A stretch of DNA of 8,411 nt from positions 1-8,411 of the forward strand of contig RFKT01000141.1 of assembly GCA_003694225.1 (NCBI GenBank), read 5' to 3'. The notes under the pieces were generated by a model, which was not told the DNA's origin, searched no databases, and saw only the letters and a list, made by a program, of their open reading frames with translations. Position numbers and translations under genes: made by a program. This DNA is from Candidatus Dadabacteria bacterium (lineage in GTDB: Bacteria; Bdellovibrionota_C; UBA2361; J135). Shown piece after piece: positions 1 through 5,987 of this stretch (positions within the stretch are counted from its first letter, which is position 1; every line of letters begins with the position of its first letter).

Positions 1-901
1 CCTCAATGGTAACGTCGTCTTCTATCACCGTTTCTCCTAACAGCTGGACATTTCCTCCTATTGACACCCTATCTCCCACAGTAACCCCTTCTTCAATCAG
101 CACGGTTTGAGGAAATGGCACAGAGCCTCCATTTTCCATTATTTCCTTAATTCTTTCTTCCATAACAATCCTTTCTAATGCAAAAAGTTCAAATCTAGTG
201 TTTGCTCCCAAAAGCTTTGAGGGGTTGGGTATGTTTATCGCCTCTACTTTCAGCCCCTTTTCAAAGGCGGCATGAATTGTATCTGTTATGTAGTACTCTT
301 TCTGAGCGTTGTCTGTAGAGAGGTTTTTCAAGGCTTCCCGAAGAAAAGCGTACTTAAAGCAGTATATGCCGACGTTTACTTCTTTTATTGCCTTTTCTGC
401 CTCAGTGCAGTCTTTGTCTTCCTTTATTGAAGTTAGGTTTCCGTTTCGATCTCTGATTATTCTGCCGTATCCGGCAGGATCCATTAGTGTGGTAGTAAGT
501 AAAGTAACATCAGCGCAGGACTTGGTGTGGTTTTGGAAGAGATCTGATATGTAATCCGCGGATATAAGAGGGACATCCGCGGGGAGGATAAGAATGTTAT
601 CTGCGTCCCCAGGTATTTTCTTTAAGCCTTCTTTTGCCGCATCACCTGTGCCAAGCTGTAACTTTTGTAAGGAGAATATGACATCATTAAATCCCGCATT
701 TAATATGGCAGATTCAACATCTTTCCCTTTGTGGCCAATTACTACTACAATCCGCTCTACCGACGCGGCCTTTAATGCCTCAATAACCTTTATTACCATA
801 GGCTTTCCTGCAACCGGTATCAGCGCTTTAGGAAGGGCGCTCTTCATTCTTTTGCCAAGGCCGGCGGCTAAAACTATAGCGGTTAGTGGTGGTGCGCTCA
901 T
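1..901 (-). CDS. glmU: Bifunctional UDP-N-acetylglucosamine pyrophosphorylase / glucosamine-1-phosphate N-acetyltransferase, 5' part only
   Basis: The gene runs leftward off the window edge; 300 codons from ATG 899-901 are present of a usual 450-460. GlmU acetylates glucosamine-1-phosphate and then uridylylates it to UDP-GlcNAc, the cytoplasmic precursor of peptidoglycan and lipopolysaccharide. Visible in the translation: the nucleotide-binding loop LAAGLGKRMKSALPK (11-25), the QLGTG motif (82-86), PADVPLI (107-113) with the metal-binding Asp at 109, GYGRI (144-148), EYYITD (202-207), and GANTR (232-236), whose Asn should be the second metal ligand. After a linker helix (about 236-258), residues 266-300 show the V-x-I-G-x type hexad pattern that starts the left-handed beta-helix acetyltransferase domain, so this is the bifunctional form rather than a lone nucleotidyltransferase. 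The ribosome-binding site is weak (GAAGG only 2 nt before ATG), but the start matches the family N-terminus. The gene is divergent from the small ORF at 1206. Confidence 0.93.
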   Translation of the reverse strand, partial: MSAPPLTAIVLAAGLGKRMKSALPKALIPVAGKPMVIKVIEALKAASVERIVVVIGHKGKDVESAILNAGFNDVIFSLQKLQLGTGDAAKEGLKKIPGDADNILILPADVPLISADYISDLFQNHTKSCADVTLLTTTLMDPAGYGRIIRDRNGNLTSIKEDKDCTEAEKAIKEVNVGIYCFKYAFLREALKNLSTDNAQKEYYITDTIHAAFEKGLKVEAINIPNPSKLLGANTRFELFALERIVMEERIKEIMENGGSVPFPQTVLIEEGVTVGDRVSIGGNVQLLGETVIEDDVTIE

Positions 902-1205
902 AACCTTCAAGATAATAACTAACCACCTGTAAAAAAAGCAAAGCAGATACTGTAAGAAAATTTCGTATATTAGCAGGAAGTTACAAATTGGCGGGGAGGT
1001 CTGTAGGCATACGTTCGTCCAAATAGATCTGTAATTACAATAAATTAGAGCAAACAAGGAGTCATTTATCCATAGGCTCTGTGGATAAATTTTGAAATTT
1101 TTGTGAAGCATATAACATGATAACCTTGATAAGGGGATGTTCAATACAGGAAGAAACATAGGGAAAGCCTGTACGGATTTTTTATCGCAGAGAGGTAAAG
1201 AAGTT
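902..1205. other. Divergent intergenic region between glmU and the 1206 ORF
   Basis: This stretch of about 300 bp must hold the control regions of two divergent genes. I see no RNA gene or convincing protein in it. It contains an inverted repeat at 1064-1090 (separate entry) and, just beyond it, a weak plus-strand promoter candidate: TTGAAA at 1092-1097, an 18-bp spacer and CATGAT at 1116-1121. The minus strand shows no convincing -35/-10 pair for glmU. An in-frame ATG at 1137 would add 23 residues to the small protein, but its AAGGGG sits directly against the ATG, which is too close to serve as a ribosome-binding site. Confidence 0.5.
1064..1090. promoter_or_regulatory. Perfect 9-bp inverted repeat containing a consensus DnaA box
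   Basis: ATTTATCCA at 1064-1072 is matched exactly by TGGATAAAT at 1082-1090, with 9 bp between. The right arm with its two inner bases, read on the minus strand, is TTATCCACA (1080-1088), the consensus DnaA box. The left arm on the plus strand gives TTATCCATA (1066-1074), one mismatch away. The two boxes therefore face each other. As RNA the element could also fold (9 pairs, a U-G, 2 further pairs, 3-nt loop), but no T-tract follows directly. Its place in a divergent intergenic region, immediately before a weak -35-like TTGAAA, suits an operator. The sequence is seen; DnaA binding is inferred. Confidence 0.45.
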
Positions 1206-1523
1206 ATGAGTTCAGAGGCTAATTTCTTTGAGAAGTTTGGTTTAGAAGTCGGCCAAGGCGAAGTGAAGGTCGGCGAGACCTATCCTATATACGGGATGAT
1301 AACTAAGTTTATAAGCGATACTCCTGGCAAAGTTGAAGTTGAGATCAATTATTCTATCAAAGCAAGGATGGCAATACCTTCAGAAAAGAAGGTGGAGCTT
1401 CTAAGAGAAAGGGCATTTGAGCCGGGAATCTTTATCTCTACTGTGAGATCTAAGGATGAAAACGGCATCGTTGTTGATTGCAGCACGGTAGTCTTTGGGA
1501 AGAGACAGGGGTTTGACGCATAG
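1206..1523 (+). CDS. Small conserved-looking protein of unknown function (105 aa)
   Basis: I do not recognise the family with confidence. From ATG 1206 the product has 105 residues, with no signal peptide and no membrane segment, so it is probably cytoplasmic. The pattern alternates between hydrophobic strands (about 18-36, 42-56, 73-81, 87-98) with one helix-like stretch at 59-70, suggesting a small beta-rich fold. There is a single Cys at 92 and no metal or catalytic motif that I can see. I chose ATG 1206 because AGAGG at 1191-1195 precedes it by 10 nt. An in-frame ATG at 1137 would add 23 residues but has no properly spaced ribosome-binding site. Codon use matches the neighbours, and the gene is followed by a possible terminator and then by lepB, so it may be its own transcript. 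Confidence 0.72.
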   Translation: MSSEANFFEKFGLEVGQGEVKVGETYPIYGMITKFISDTPGKVEVEINYSIKARMAIPSEKKVELLRERAFEPGIFISTVRSKDENGIVVDCSTVVFGKRQGFDA

Positions 1524-1594
1524 GGCTGTCTTCTAAACACAAATATTAAATTAGATCAATTTTTACCGTAGAAATCGGTGAATCTTCTTGTCGG

Positions 1595-1618
1595 AAAGGG
1601 ACTGAAATCTCTTTTTTT
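1595..1618 (+). terminator. Possible weak intrinsic terminator before lepB
   Basis: AAAGGGA (1595-1601) can pair with TCTCTTT (1608-1614) around a 6-nt loop, with one G-U pair, and the T-run continues to 1618. The stem is AU-rich and weak. The position fits the end of the 1206 transcript, about 70 bp after its stop and just before the lepB promoter candidate. Confidence 0.3.
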
Positions 1619-1646
1619 GCTTGTTGCCCCTAAATCCCTTTATAAT
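1617..1646 (+). promoter_or_regulatory. Sigma-70-type promoter candidate for lepB
   Basis: A perfect TATAAT lies at 1641-1646, with TTGCTT at 1617-1622 as a partial -35 and an 18-bp spacer. Transcription would start near 1653, leaving a leader of about 45 nt before lepB. The -10 is convincing and the -35 is only half matched. Confidence 0.45.
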
Positions 1647-1696
1647 ATAGTGTAAGCTAGGACAAACAAAACAATAAGGTATTTAGAAGGCAGGCT

Positions 1697-2374
1697 ATGG
1701 CAACCGGCGAAACCAATAACAGCAAATCAGGCGCTATAGAAGGCGGAGGGCGATCGTTTTTGAGAGAGGTCTTCTCTTTTTTTAAGACACTCCTCCTTTT
1801 TTTGATAATAGCCTTTATATTGAGGGCGAGTTTTGTCGAGGCTTATAAAATTCCCTCAGGATCTATGATCCCAACTTTGAGAATAGGTGACCATATTCTG
1901 GTAAGCAAGCTTTCCTATGGATTGAGGGTGCCTTACGGTATAGGGCTTCCTTTTAGAATCAAAGACACGATGTTGTTTCAATATGATACACCAAAGAGGG
2001 GGGATGTGGTGGTTTTCACCCGGCCGGATGATCCTAATACCGAGGAAGATGAATCTGCCATCAATATAATTAAAAGGGTAATAGGCCTGCCCGGCGATGT
2101 TGTGGAGGTGAGGGGAACACAGGTTTTTATCAATGGACAGCCGCTTGATGAGCCTTATGCACGTTGGGTTGAAAATGGGATTCCTGAAGGTAATTTTGGC
2201 CCTGAAAAGGTTCCAGAAGGAAAAGTCCTTCTTTTGGGTGATAACAGGGATCGATCTAAAGATTCCCGTTTCTGGTCGTATCCCTTTCTTGATATAAGCC
2301 GGATTAAAGGGAGGGCTCTTATCGTATATTGGTCGTGGGATTCCTTAAAAAGGATAGGAACTATTATCCGCTAA
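1697..2374 (+). CDS. lepB: Signal peptidase I
   Basis: LepB cleaves signal peptides from proteins exported by Sec or Tat, acting on the outer face of the inner membrane with a Ser/Lys dyad. The 225-aa product has a polar N-terminus, one membrane anchor (about 29-46), then box B IPSGSMIPTL with the nucleophile Ser56. Next come RGDVVVF (101-107), IIKRVIGLPGD with general base Lys126, and the C-terminal box GDNRDRSKDSR (181-191). All catalytic features are intact. A short acidic insertion (PNTEEDES, 113-120) precedes the Lys box. A single anchor is the simpler form, unlike the two-anchor E. coli enzyme. The start is supported by AGAAGG at 1685-1690, 6 nt upstream. It has its own promoter candidate and is followed 61 bp later by hemW. 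MlaC in this window carries an AxA-type signal that this enzyme could process. Confidence 0.96.
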   Translation: MATGETNNSKSGAIEGGGRSFLREVFSFFKTLLLFLIIAFILRASFVEAYKIPSGSMIPTLRIGDHILVSKLSYGLRVPYGIGLPFRIKDTMLFQYDTPKRGDVVVFTRPDDPNTEEDESAINIIKRVIGLPGDVVEVRGTQVFINGQPLDEPYARWVENGIPEGNFGPEKVPEGKVLLLGDNRDRSKDSRFWSYPFLDISRIKGRALIVYWSWDSLKRIGTIIR

Positions 2375-2435
2375 CTCGCTACTCTGGCTAATCAACCGTT
2401 TTTACATCAGTTGTCCAGTGGTGTATAAATCTCGT

Positions 2436-3599
2436 ATGTTGTCTCTTTATGTCCATATCCCTTTTTGCCACTCTAAGTGCCCATATTGCGACTTTAACAG
2501 CGCCGCTTTGGAGAATATCCCTGAGGAAGAATACGCGCTGTCCTTGATGTCAGAGCTTTCAATGCTCTCCTCTAAACTTGGCTTGGAAGGAAAGGATATT
2601 GGGTCTGTCTATTTTGGTGGGGGGACACCAAGCATATTAAGAAGCTCTGCCATCAAAAGGATTATGTACTCAATTGCTTCTACGTTTAATGTGATTAAAG
2701 ATGCCGAGATAACTATAGAAGCTAACCCTGAGGACCTTGTAGACGAAAAGATTGAGGCATGGCTTGAGTCAGGATTTAACCGTCTGAGTGTGGGGGTGCA
2801 GAGCTTAGATGTGGATCTGCTTAAATCATTAGGAAGGAGGCATACTCCTCAAGATTCTATTGAAGGCATAACCCTTGCAAAAAATCTGGGCTTTACAAAC
2901 CTCAATGTTGACATTATCTGCGGGGTAGAGGGAGAGGACTTGACAAGATTTATGGACGATATTAAGGGAGCGCTTGAGCTAGAGCCGGAGCATATCTCCC
3001 TTTATGCGTTAACGGTAGAGAAGGGCACAGATTACTACGAGAGAAGCCTTAGAGGGCTTCTCTCTCTGCCTGAAGATGAATCTGTCCTTGAGATGCTAAA
3101 GTGCGGCAGGGAAACCATTTTGAACAGCGGCTATGTACATTATGAAATAAGCAACTACGCTTTGCATGGGCGTGAGTGCGCACACAATCTTTCTTATTGG
3201 CAGGGAGGCGATTATATAGGTATAGGCGCTGGCGCCCATAGCGCCGTTACCTTCCTTGACGGGGAGTCCCTCCCGATAAGAAAGAGATGGGCAAATATAG
3301 AAGATATCACCTCATATATTAGGTTGGCTAAGAAGGGGAGGGAGCCCTCCGCATGGGGTGAAGAGCTTTCAGGAGAGAGGCTCGGCTTTGAATATCTTTT
3401 TTTGGGGCTAAGGACTATCTCAGGCGTTAGTTTAGCGGAGTATAAGTCTTTGGCAGGTATAGATCTAGAAGATAAATATCCCGGCGTGCTGGATGTCTTA
3501 GTGAGTTCTGGCTTTATAGCAAAGGATGGCGATAGGATTTACCTTACAGAGAAAGGACTTTGGGTTGCGGATGGAGTTATAGAAAATTTTGCCATATAA
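2436..3599 (+). CDS. hemW: HemW, radical SAM protein (heme chaperone, formerly oxygen-independent coproporphyrinogen oxidase-like)
   Basis: From ATG 2436 the product has 387 residues, the usual family length. The radical-SAM motif CHSKCPYC (Cys11, 15, 18) binds the 4Fe-4S cluster and is followed by DFNS. The fourth Cys typical of true HemN (CxxxCxxCxC) is absent, which points to HemW. Other family marks are the SAM-contacting GGGTPS (61-66), EANP (95-98), the HNxxYW motif at 250-255 implicated in heme binding, GIGAGAHS (262-269), and a C-terminal HemN_C winged-helix region (about 315-382). HemW is thought to deliver heme to membrane cytochromes rather than oxidise coproporphyrinogen. A GTG at 2418 would add six residues. 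Neither start has a clear ribosome-binding site; I chose ATG because it fits the family N-terminus. It probably shares the lepB transcript. Confidence 0.95.
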   Translation: MLSLYVHIPFCHSKCPYCDFNSAALENIPEEEYALSLMSELSMLSSKLGLEGKDIGSVYFGGGTPSILRSSAIKRIMYSIASTFNVIKDAEITIEANPEDLVDEKIEAWLESGFNRLSVGVQSLDVDLLKSLGRRHTPQDSIEGITLAKNLGFTNLNVDIICGVEGEDLTRFMDDIKGALELEPEHISLYALTVEKGTDYYERSLRGLLSLPEDESVLEMLKCGRETILNSGYVHYEISNYALHGRECAHNLSYWQGGDYIGIGAGAHSAVTFLDGESLPIRKRWANIEDITSYIRLAKKGREPSAWGEELSGERLGFEYLFLGLRTISGVSLAEYKSLAGIDLEDKYPGVLDVLVSSGFIAKDGDRIYLTEKGLWVADGVIENFAI

Positions 3600-3792
3600 C
3601 AGAGAGCTTATTAATTTATGCAAAAGATATGATAGAATAGATCTGACAAGCGATCCGGATTTCATCTCCACTCCCCCTAATATCCCTCTTTTGGCAAATA
3701 TTAAAGTGTGTGAAGAGATGTTGGCTGTCTGGAATAAAGATAGATTTACGGATGGCCGCTTGCCGGAGTGGAAAGAGGAGTTTTATCTTTAG
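3589..3792 (+). CDS. Short ORF overlapping the end of hemW, unknown function (67 aa)
   Basis: The frame opens with TTG at 3589, 11 bp inside hemW, and runs 67 codons in a different frame. I recognise no family. The product is soluble, with a charged N-terminal stretch (1-20), a Pro-rich turn (PPNIP, 29-33), a helix-like segment (36-50) and an aromatic end (WKEEFYL). Codon choice resembles the neighbours, and the residue mix looks like a real protein rather than a shadow frame. Against it are the TTG start, the lack of a good ribosome-binding site (GGAG is about 14 nt upstream) and the small size. HemW itself ends at a normal family length, so this is not a frameshifted tail of it. If real, it would be translated by coupling to hemW. 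It ends 32 bp from the convergent mlaC. Confidence 0.4.
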   Translation: MPYNRELINLCKRYDRIDLTSDPDFISTPPNIPLLANIKVCEEMLAVWNKDRFTDGRLPEWKEEFYL

Positions 3793-3824
3793 CTTTATCT
3801 TTTGCCATTAGAGAAAAGCCGCTT

Positions 3825-4598
3825 CTATTTTCCTAGCGCGACAAGGGCATCTTTTGGCGTGCAGAGCTGTTGGATAAAGACCGCCTGAGCCAGAAATTTC
3901 TTTCCTATAGATGCTCTCGGAGATTCCTGCGCAGGGGAATGTGCTACTGATTTTTGCGGTTTGTTGAAATCTCGGATTTTTTTCTTAAGCCGAGCTAATA
4001 AACCTGAAAATTTCTCTTTCCTGATTATTCCCGCAAACTCATTCCTATAATTTGCTACTAACCCTATGTTTTCAATAACCACATCATACACGAGCCAATG
4101 GCCTTTTTTATTTATAAACTTATAATCAATAGGAAATGAGTTTCCCTCATAGTTAATTATAGTTTTCACAATAGCCTTTTTCTGCCTAATCTTTTCTCCG
4201 TTAAAGCTTACAATGTCAGATCTTATTTTATCGATTCTTGAAAGATAAGTTCTTGCCAGGAGCTCTGAAAACACGTCAACAAATTCCTCCCTTTCCTCAT
4301 CTGTTATTTTAAGCCAGTAGCTTCCTAGCGACCTCTTTGCCATCTCATTGAAATCAAAGTGAACAGCTATTATCTCCCTTAATTTCGAATGGTGTTCCCT
4401 TGACGATTGCTTGGATTCAAAGTTCTTGTTGACTTCTATTACCTGTTTGGTGGTCTCCTGTATGATTTTAAGGGGAGAGGTTTCCAAAGAAGTTTCCTCT
4501 GCGTATGCGGGGCTGGCACCCCGCCACGATAGAGCTAGAGCAATTAAACCAAGATAAAAGCCAAGATAAGTTGTAAGCGCCTTCACGACTCCTCTCAT
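3825..4598 (-). CDS. mlaC: MlaC/Ttg2D-family periplasmic phospholipid-binding protein
   Basis: MlaC carries phospholipid across the periplasm between the outer-membrane complex and MlaFED. The 257-aa product begins with a Sec signal peptide: MRGVVK, a hydrophobic core (about 10-25), and SPAYA before a likely cut after Ala33. The family core follows: FDFNEMAKRSLGSYW (81-95), TDEEREEFVDVFSELLARTY (99-118), and W-LVYDVVIENIGLVANYR (168-185) leading into the FAGIIRK helix. The core ends near 207. Residues 211-257, a Pro/Ser/Lys-rich linker and a hydrophobic segment with one Cys, are longer than I expect for the family and lack a recognisable match. The gene lies 136 bp after mlaD on the same strand; its ribosome-binding site is weak (AAGG about 11 nt before ATG). 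It may be read through from mlaEFD or have its own promoter; CATAAT lies in the gap without a clear -35. Confidence 0.9.
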   Translation of the reverse strand: MRGVVKALTTYLGFYLGLIALALSWRGASPAYAEETSLETSPLKIIQETTKQVIEVNKNFESKQSSREHHSKLREIIAVHFDFNEMAKRSLGSYWLKITDEEREEFVDVFSELLARTYLSRIDKIRSDIVSFNGEKIRQKKAIVKTIINYEGNSFPIDYKFINKKGHWLVYDVVIENIGLVANYRNEFAGIIRKEKFSGLLARLKKKIRDFNKPQKSVAHSPAQESPRASIGKKFLAQAVFIQQLCTPKDALVALGK

Positions 4599-4718
4599 TA
4601 GCTCTAAAATCCTTGCAAAGGTAATGCCTTTTTCTCCGACTTATTATGACCTAACAGTCACTTAAGCGCCATAGGTTGAAAAGGGCCTATTTTGCTTATT
4701 TAACTAGATGCAGATATT

Positions 4719-4736
4719 AGCCTAAGAGAGGCTTTT
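4719..4736. other. Small hairpin at the end of mlaD
   Basis: AGCCT (4719-4723) and AGGCT (4729-4733) form a 5-bp stem with a 5-nt loop directly against the mlaD stop codon. On the minus strand, the direction of the mla genes, no T-tract follows, so it is not a classical terminator for them. The T-run lies on the plus-strand side, where no gene needs it. It might slow or trim the mlaEFD message before mlaC, but this is speculative. Confidence 0.25.
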
Positions 4737-5241
4737 AGTCACTTTGGTGTGCCGACCCAAAGCTGTGGACGAATTTTCCTATAATATCTTCAATATCTAC
4801 AACAGACTCAGTTTCTGTAATGATTTCACCTGGTTCTATATAATCAGACGATGCCCCTCTCGATATCTTCACATATCTGTCTCCGATAATTCCCCTTGTT
4901 CGTATCGATACAATATCATCATCCCTAATCTTTATATCTTTATCTATGGACATTACCACACGAGCTGATGGGTCTTTAAGGTAGATGTCCACAACCTCCC
5001 CTATAGGGACTCCGGCTATTTCGACCGATGCGCCCTTTTTCAAGCCGGAAATGTTGTCGAACTCTGCTGTAATCGTATATCTCCCTTTTCCTGAGAGGCT
5101 TAGCCCAGTAAAATTTACAGACAGGTAGGCAGCTGCTCCAACTCCTATTATAGCGAAAATGCCGACAAGAAACTCTAGCGTAAAGGTCCTCTTTGGGGGC
5201 AGAGGAGTTTTTTCATCTTCACTGGATTTGGATAGGCCCAT
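4735..5241 (-). CDS. mlaD: MlaD, MCE-domain lipid transport protein
   Basis: MlaD forms a ring, held in the inner membrane next to the MlaE permease, through which phospholipid passes to or from MlaC. The 168-aa product has a charged cytoplasmic N-terminus (1-20), one membrane helix (about 22-42) and a single MCE domain (about 54-130). The MCE domain shows the typical F-I-GL-KGA-VEIAGVPIGEV pattern (61-83) and IIGDRYVKIS (118-127). A short tail ends VVDIEDIIGKFVHSFG, a probable amphipathic helix like the pore-forming tail of other MlaD proteins. The length is close to the E. coli protein. The start has a very good site: GGAGG at 5251-5255 on the minus strand, 9 nt before ATG, lying inside the last codons of mlaF. 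The two genes overlap by 23 bp, so they are surely cotranscribed. Confidence 0.94.
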   Translation of the reverse strand: MGLSKSSEDEKTPLPPKRTFTLEFLVGIFAIIGVGAAAYLSVNFTGLSLSGKGRYTITAEFDNISGLKKGASVEIAGVPIGEVVDIYLKDPSARVVMSIDKDIKIRDDDIVSIRTRGIIGDRYVKISRGASSDYIEPGEIITETESVVDIEDIIGKFVHSFGSAHQSD

Positions 5242-5977
5242 CTTTTCTTCCCTCCATAAACTGTATTACCGCTGCATCTTCACTCCGCATAAACTCTTCA
5301 GGAGATCCAGACGCTCTTATTTTTCCGCTCAGTAGCATTACAACCGTATCTGAAACTTGAAACACCTCAGGAAGCTCGTGGCTAATCACCACCCCTGTAA
5401 ACCCCCACCTGTCCTTGGAGAACTTTATCAGATCGTATACCTCCTGTCCCACAACCGGATCCAAACCAGTGTTTGGCTCGTCGAAAAGAACAATATCCGG
5501 TTCTGAGATAAGGGCTCTTGCAAGGCCGACACGCTTCCTAATACCTAGCGATAGCTCTTGGGGCAGGTTAAATAGATACCTTGTCAAACTAAGAGAATCA
5601 GCTACGGAAGTAACCCTGTCGTGTATCTCGAACCTATCTTTCATCCCTCTAGCTTTAAGTGGAAAGGCGATGTTGTCGTAAACAGAAATAGAGTCGAAAA
5701 GGGCCGCGCCTTGGAATAGTATCCCAAGTCTCTGTCTGATAGAGTTCTTTTCCTTTTCTGACTGCATCTTTGCCATATTTTCCCCAAAGATCAAGATATC
5801 GCCTATTTCTGGGGTGAGGATTCCTGCTATGAGCTTTAGCAAGACGGATTTCCCGACACCGCTAGGTCCCACAATTGTTGTTATCTTACCTGTTGGGATC
5901 TCTAAAGATATGCCGTCAAGCACCACTTGGGAGCCGAAGCTTTTGTGAAGATCTCTTATCTTTATTGCAGCTGTCAT
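5219..5977 (-). CDS. mlaF: MlaF/Ttg2A-family ABC transporter ATPase
   Basis: MlaF powers the MlaFED lipid transporter at the inner membrane. From ATG 5975-5977 the product has 252 residues. Visible elements are Walker A GPSGVGKS (37-44), Q-loop LFQGAALF (Gln89), a signature segment ELSLGIRKRVGLARAL (141-156), Walker B IVLFDEP (162-168), D-loop TGLDP (170-174) and switch His200 in VISHEL. The signature reads LSLGI where the family normally has LSGGx: CTA encodes Leu at the first Gly. The serine and second glycine are kept, so activity remains plausible. The frame is open 57 bp further upstream, but that segment overlaps the mlaE end and is not family-like. The ATG lies 10 bp after the mlaE stop with no visible ribosome-binding site, so translation probably depends on coupling to mlaE. 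Confidence 0.93.
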   Translation of the reverse strand: MTAAIKIRDLHKSFGSQVVLDGISLEIPTGKITTIVGPSGVGKSVLLKLIAGILTPEIGDILIFGENMAKMQSEKEKNSIRQRLGILFQGAALFDSISVYDNIAFPLKARGMKDRFEIHDRVTSVADSLSLTRYLFNLPQELSLGIRKRVGLARALISEPDIVLFDEPNTGLDPVVGQEVYDLIKFSKDRWGFTGVVISHELPEVFQVSDTVVMLLSGKIRASGSPEEFMRSEDAAVIQFMEGRKDGPIQIQ

Positions 5978-5987
5978 AAGAATGTAA

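Noticed and set aside
309..932. Plus-strand frames of 81 and 112 codons on the left of the window.
   Set aside because: They are antisense to glmU, whose motifs are unmistakable on the minus strand.
3793..3824. A terminator between the convergent ORF at 3589 and mlaC.
   Set aside because: Only an AGAA/TTCT pairing of four bases can be drawn, with no solid stem on either strand.
3827..3853. A shared TTTCCTAGCGC at the end of mlaC and at 7843-7853, as a possible repeat element.
   Set aside because: The match is only 11 bases, lies inside mlaC coding sequence in one case, and does not extend on either side.
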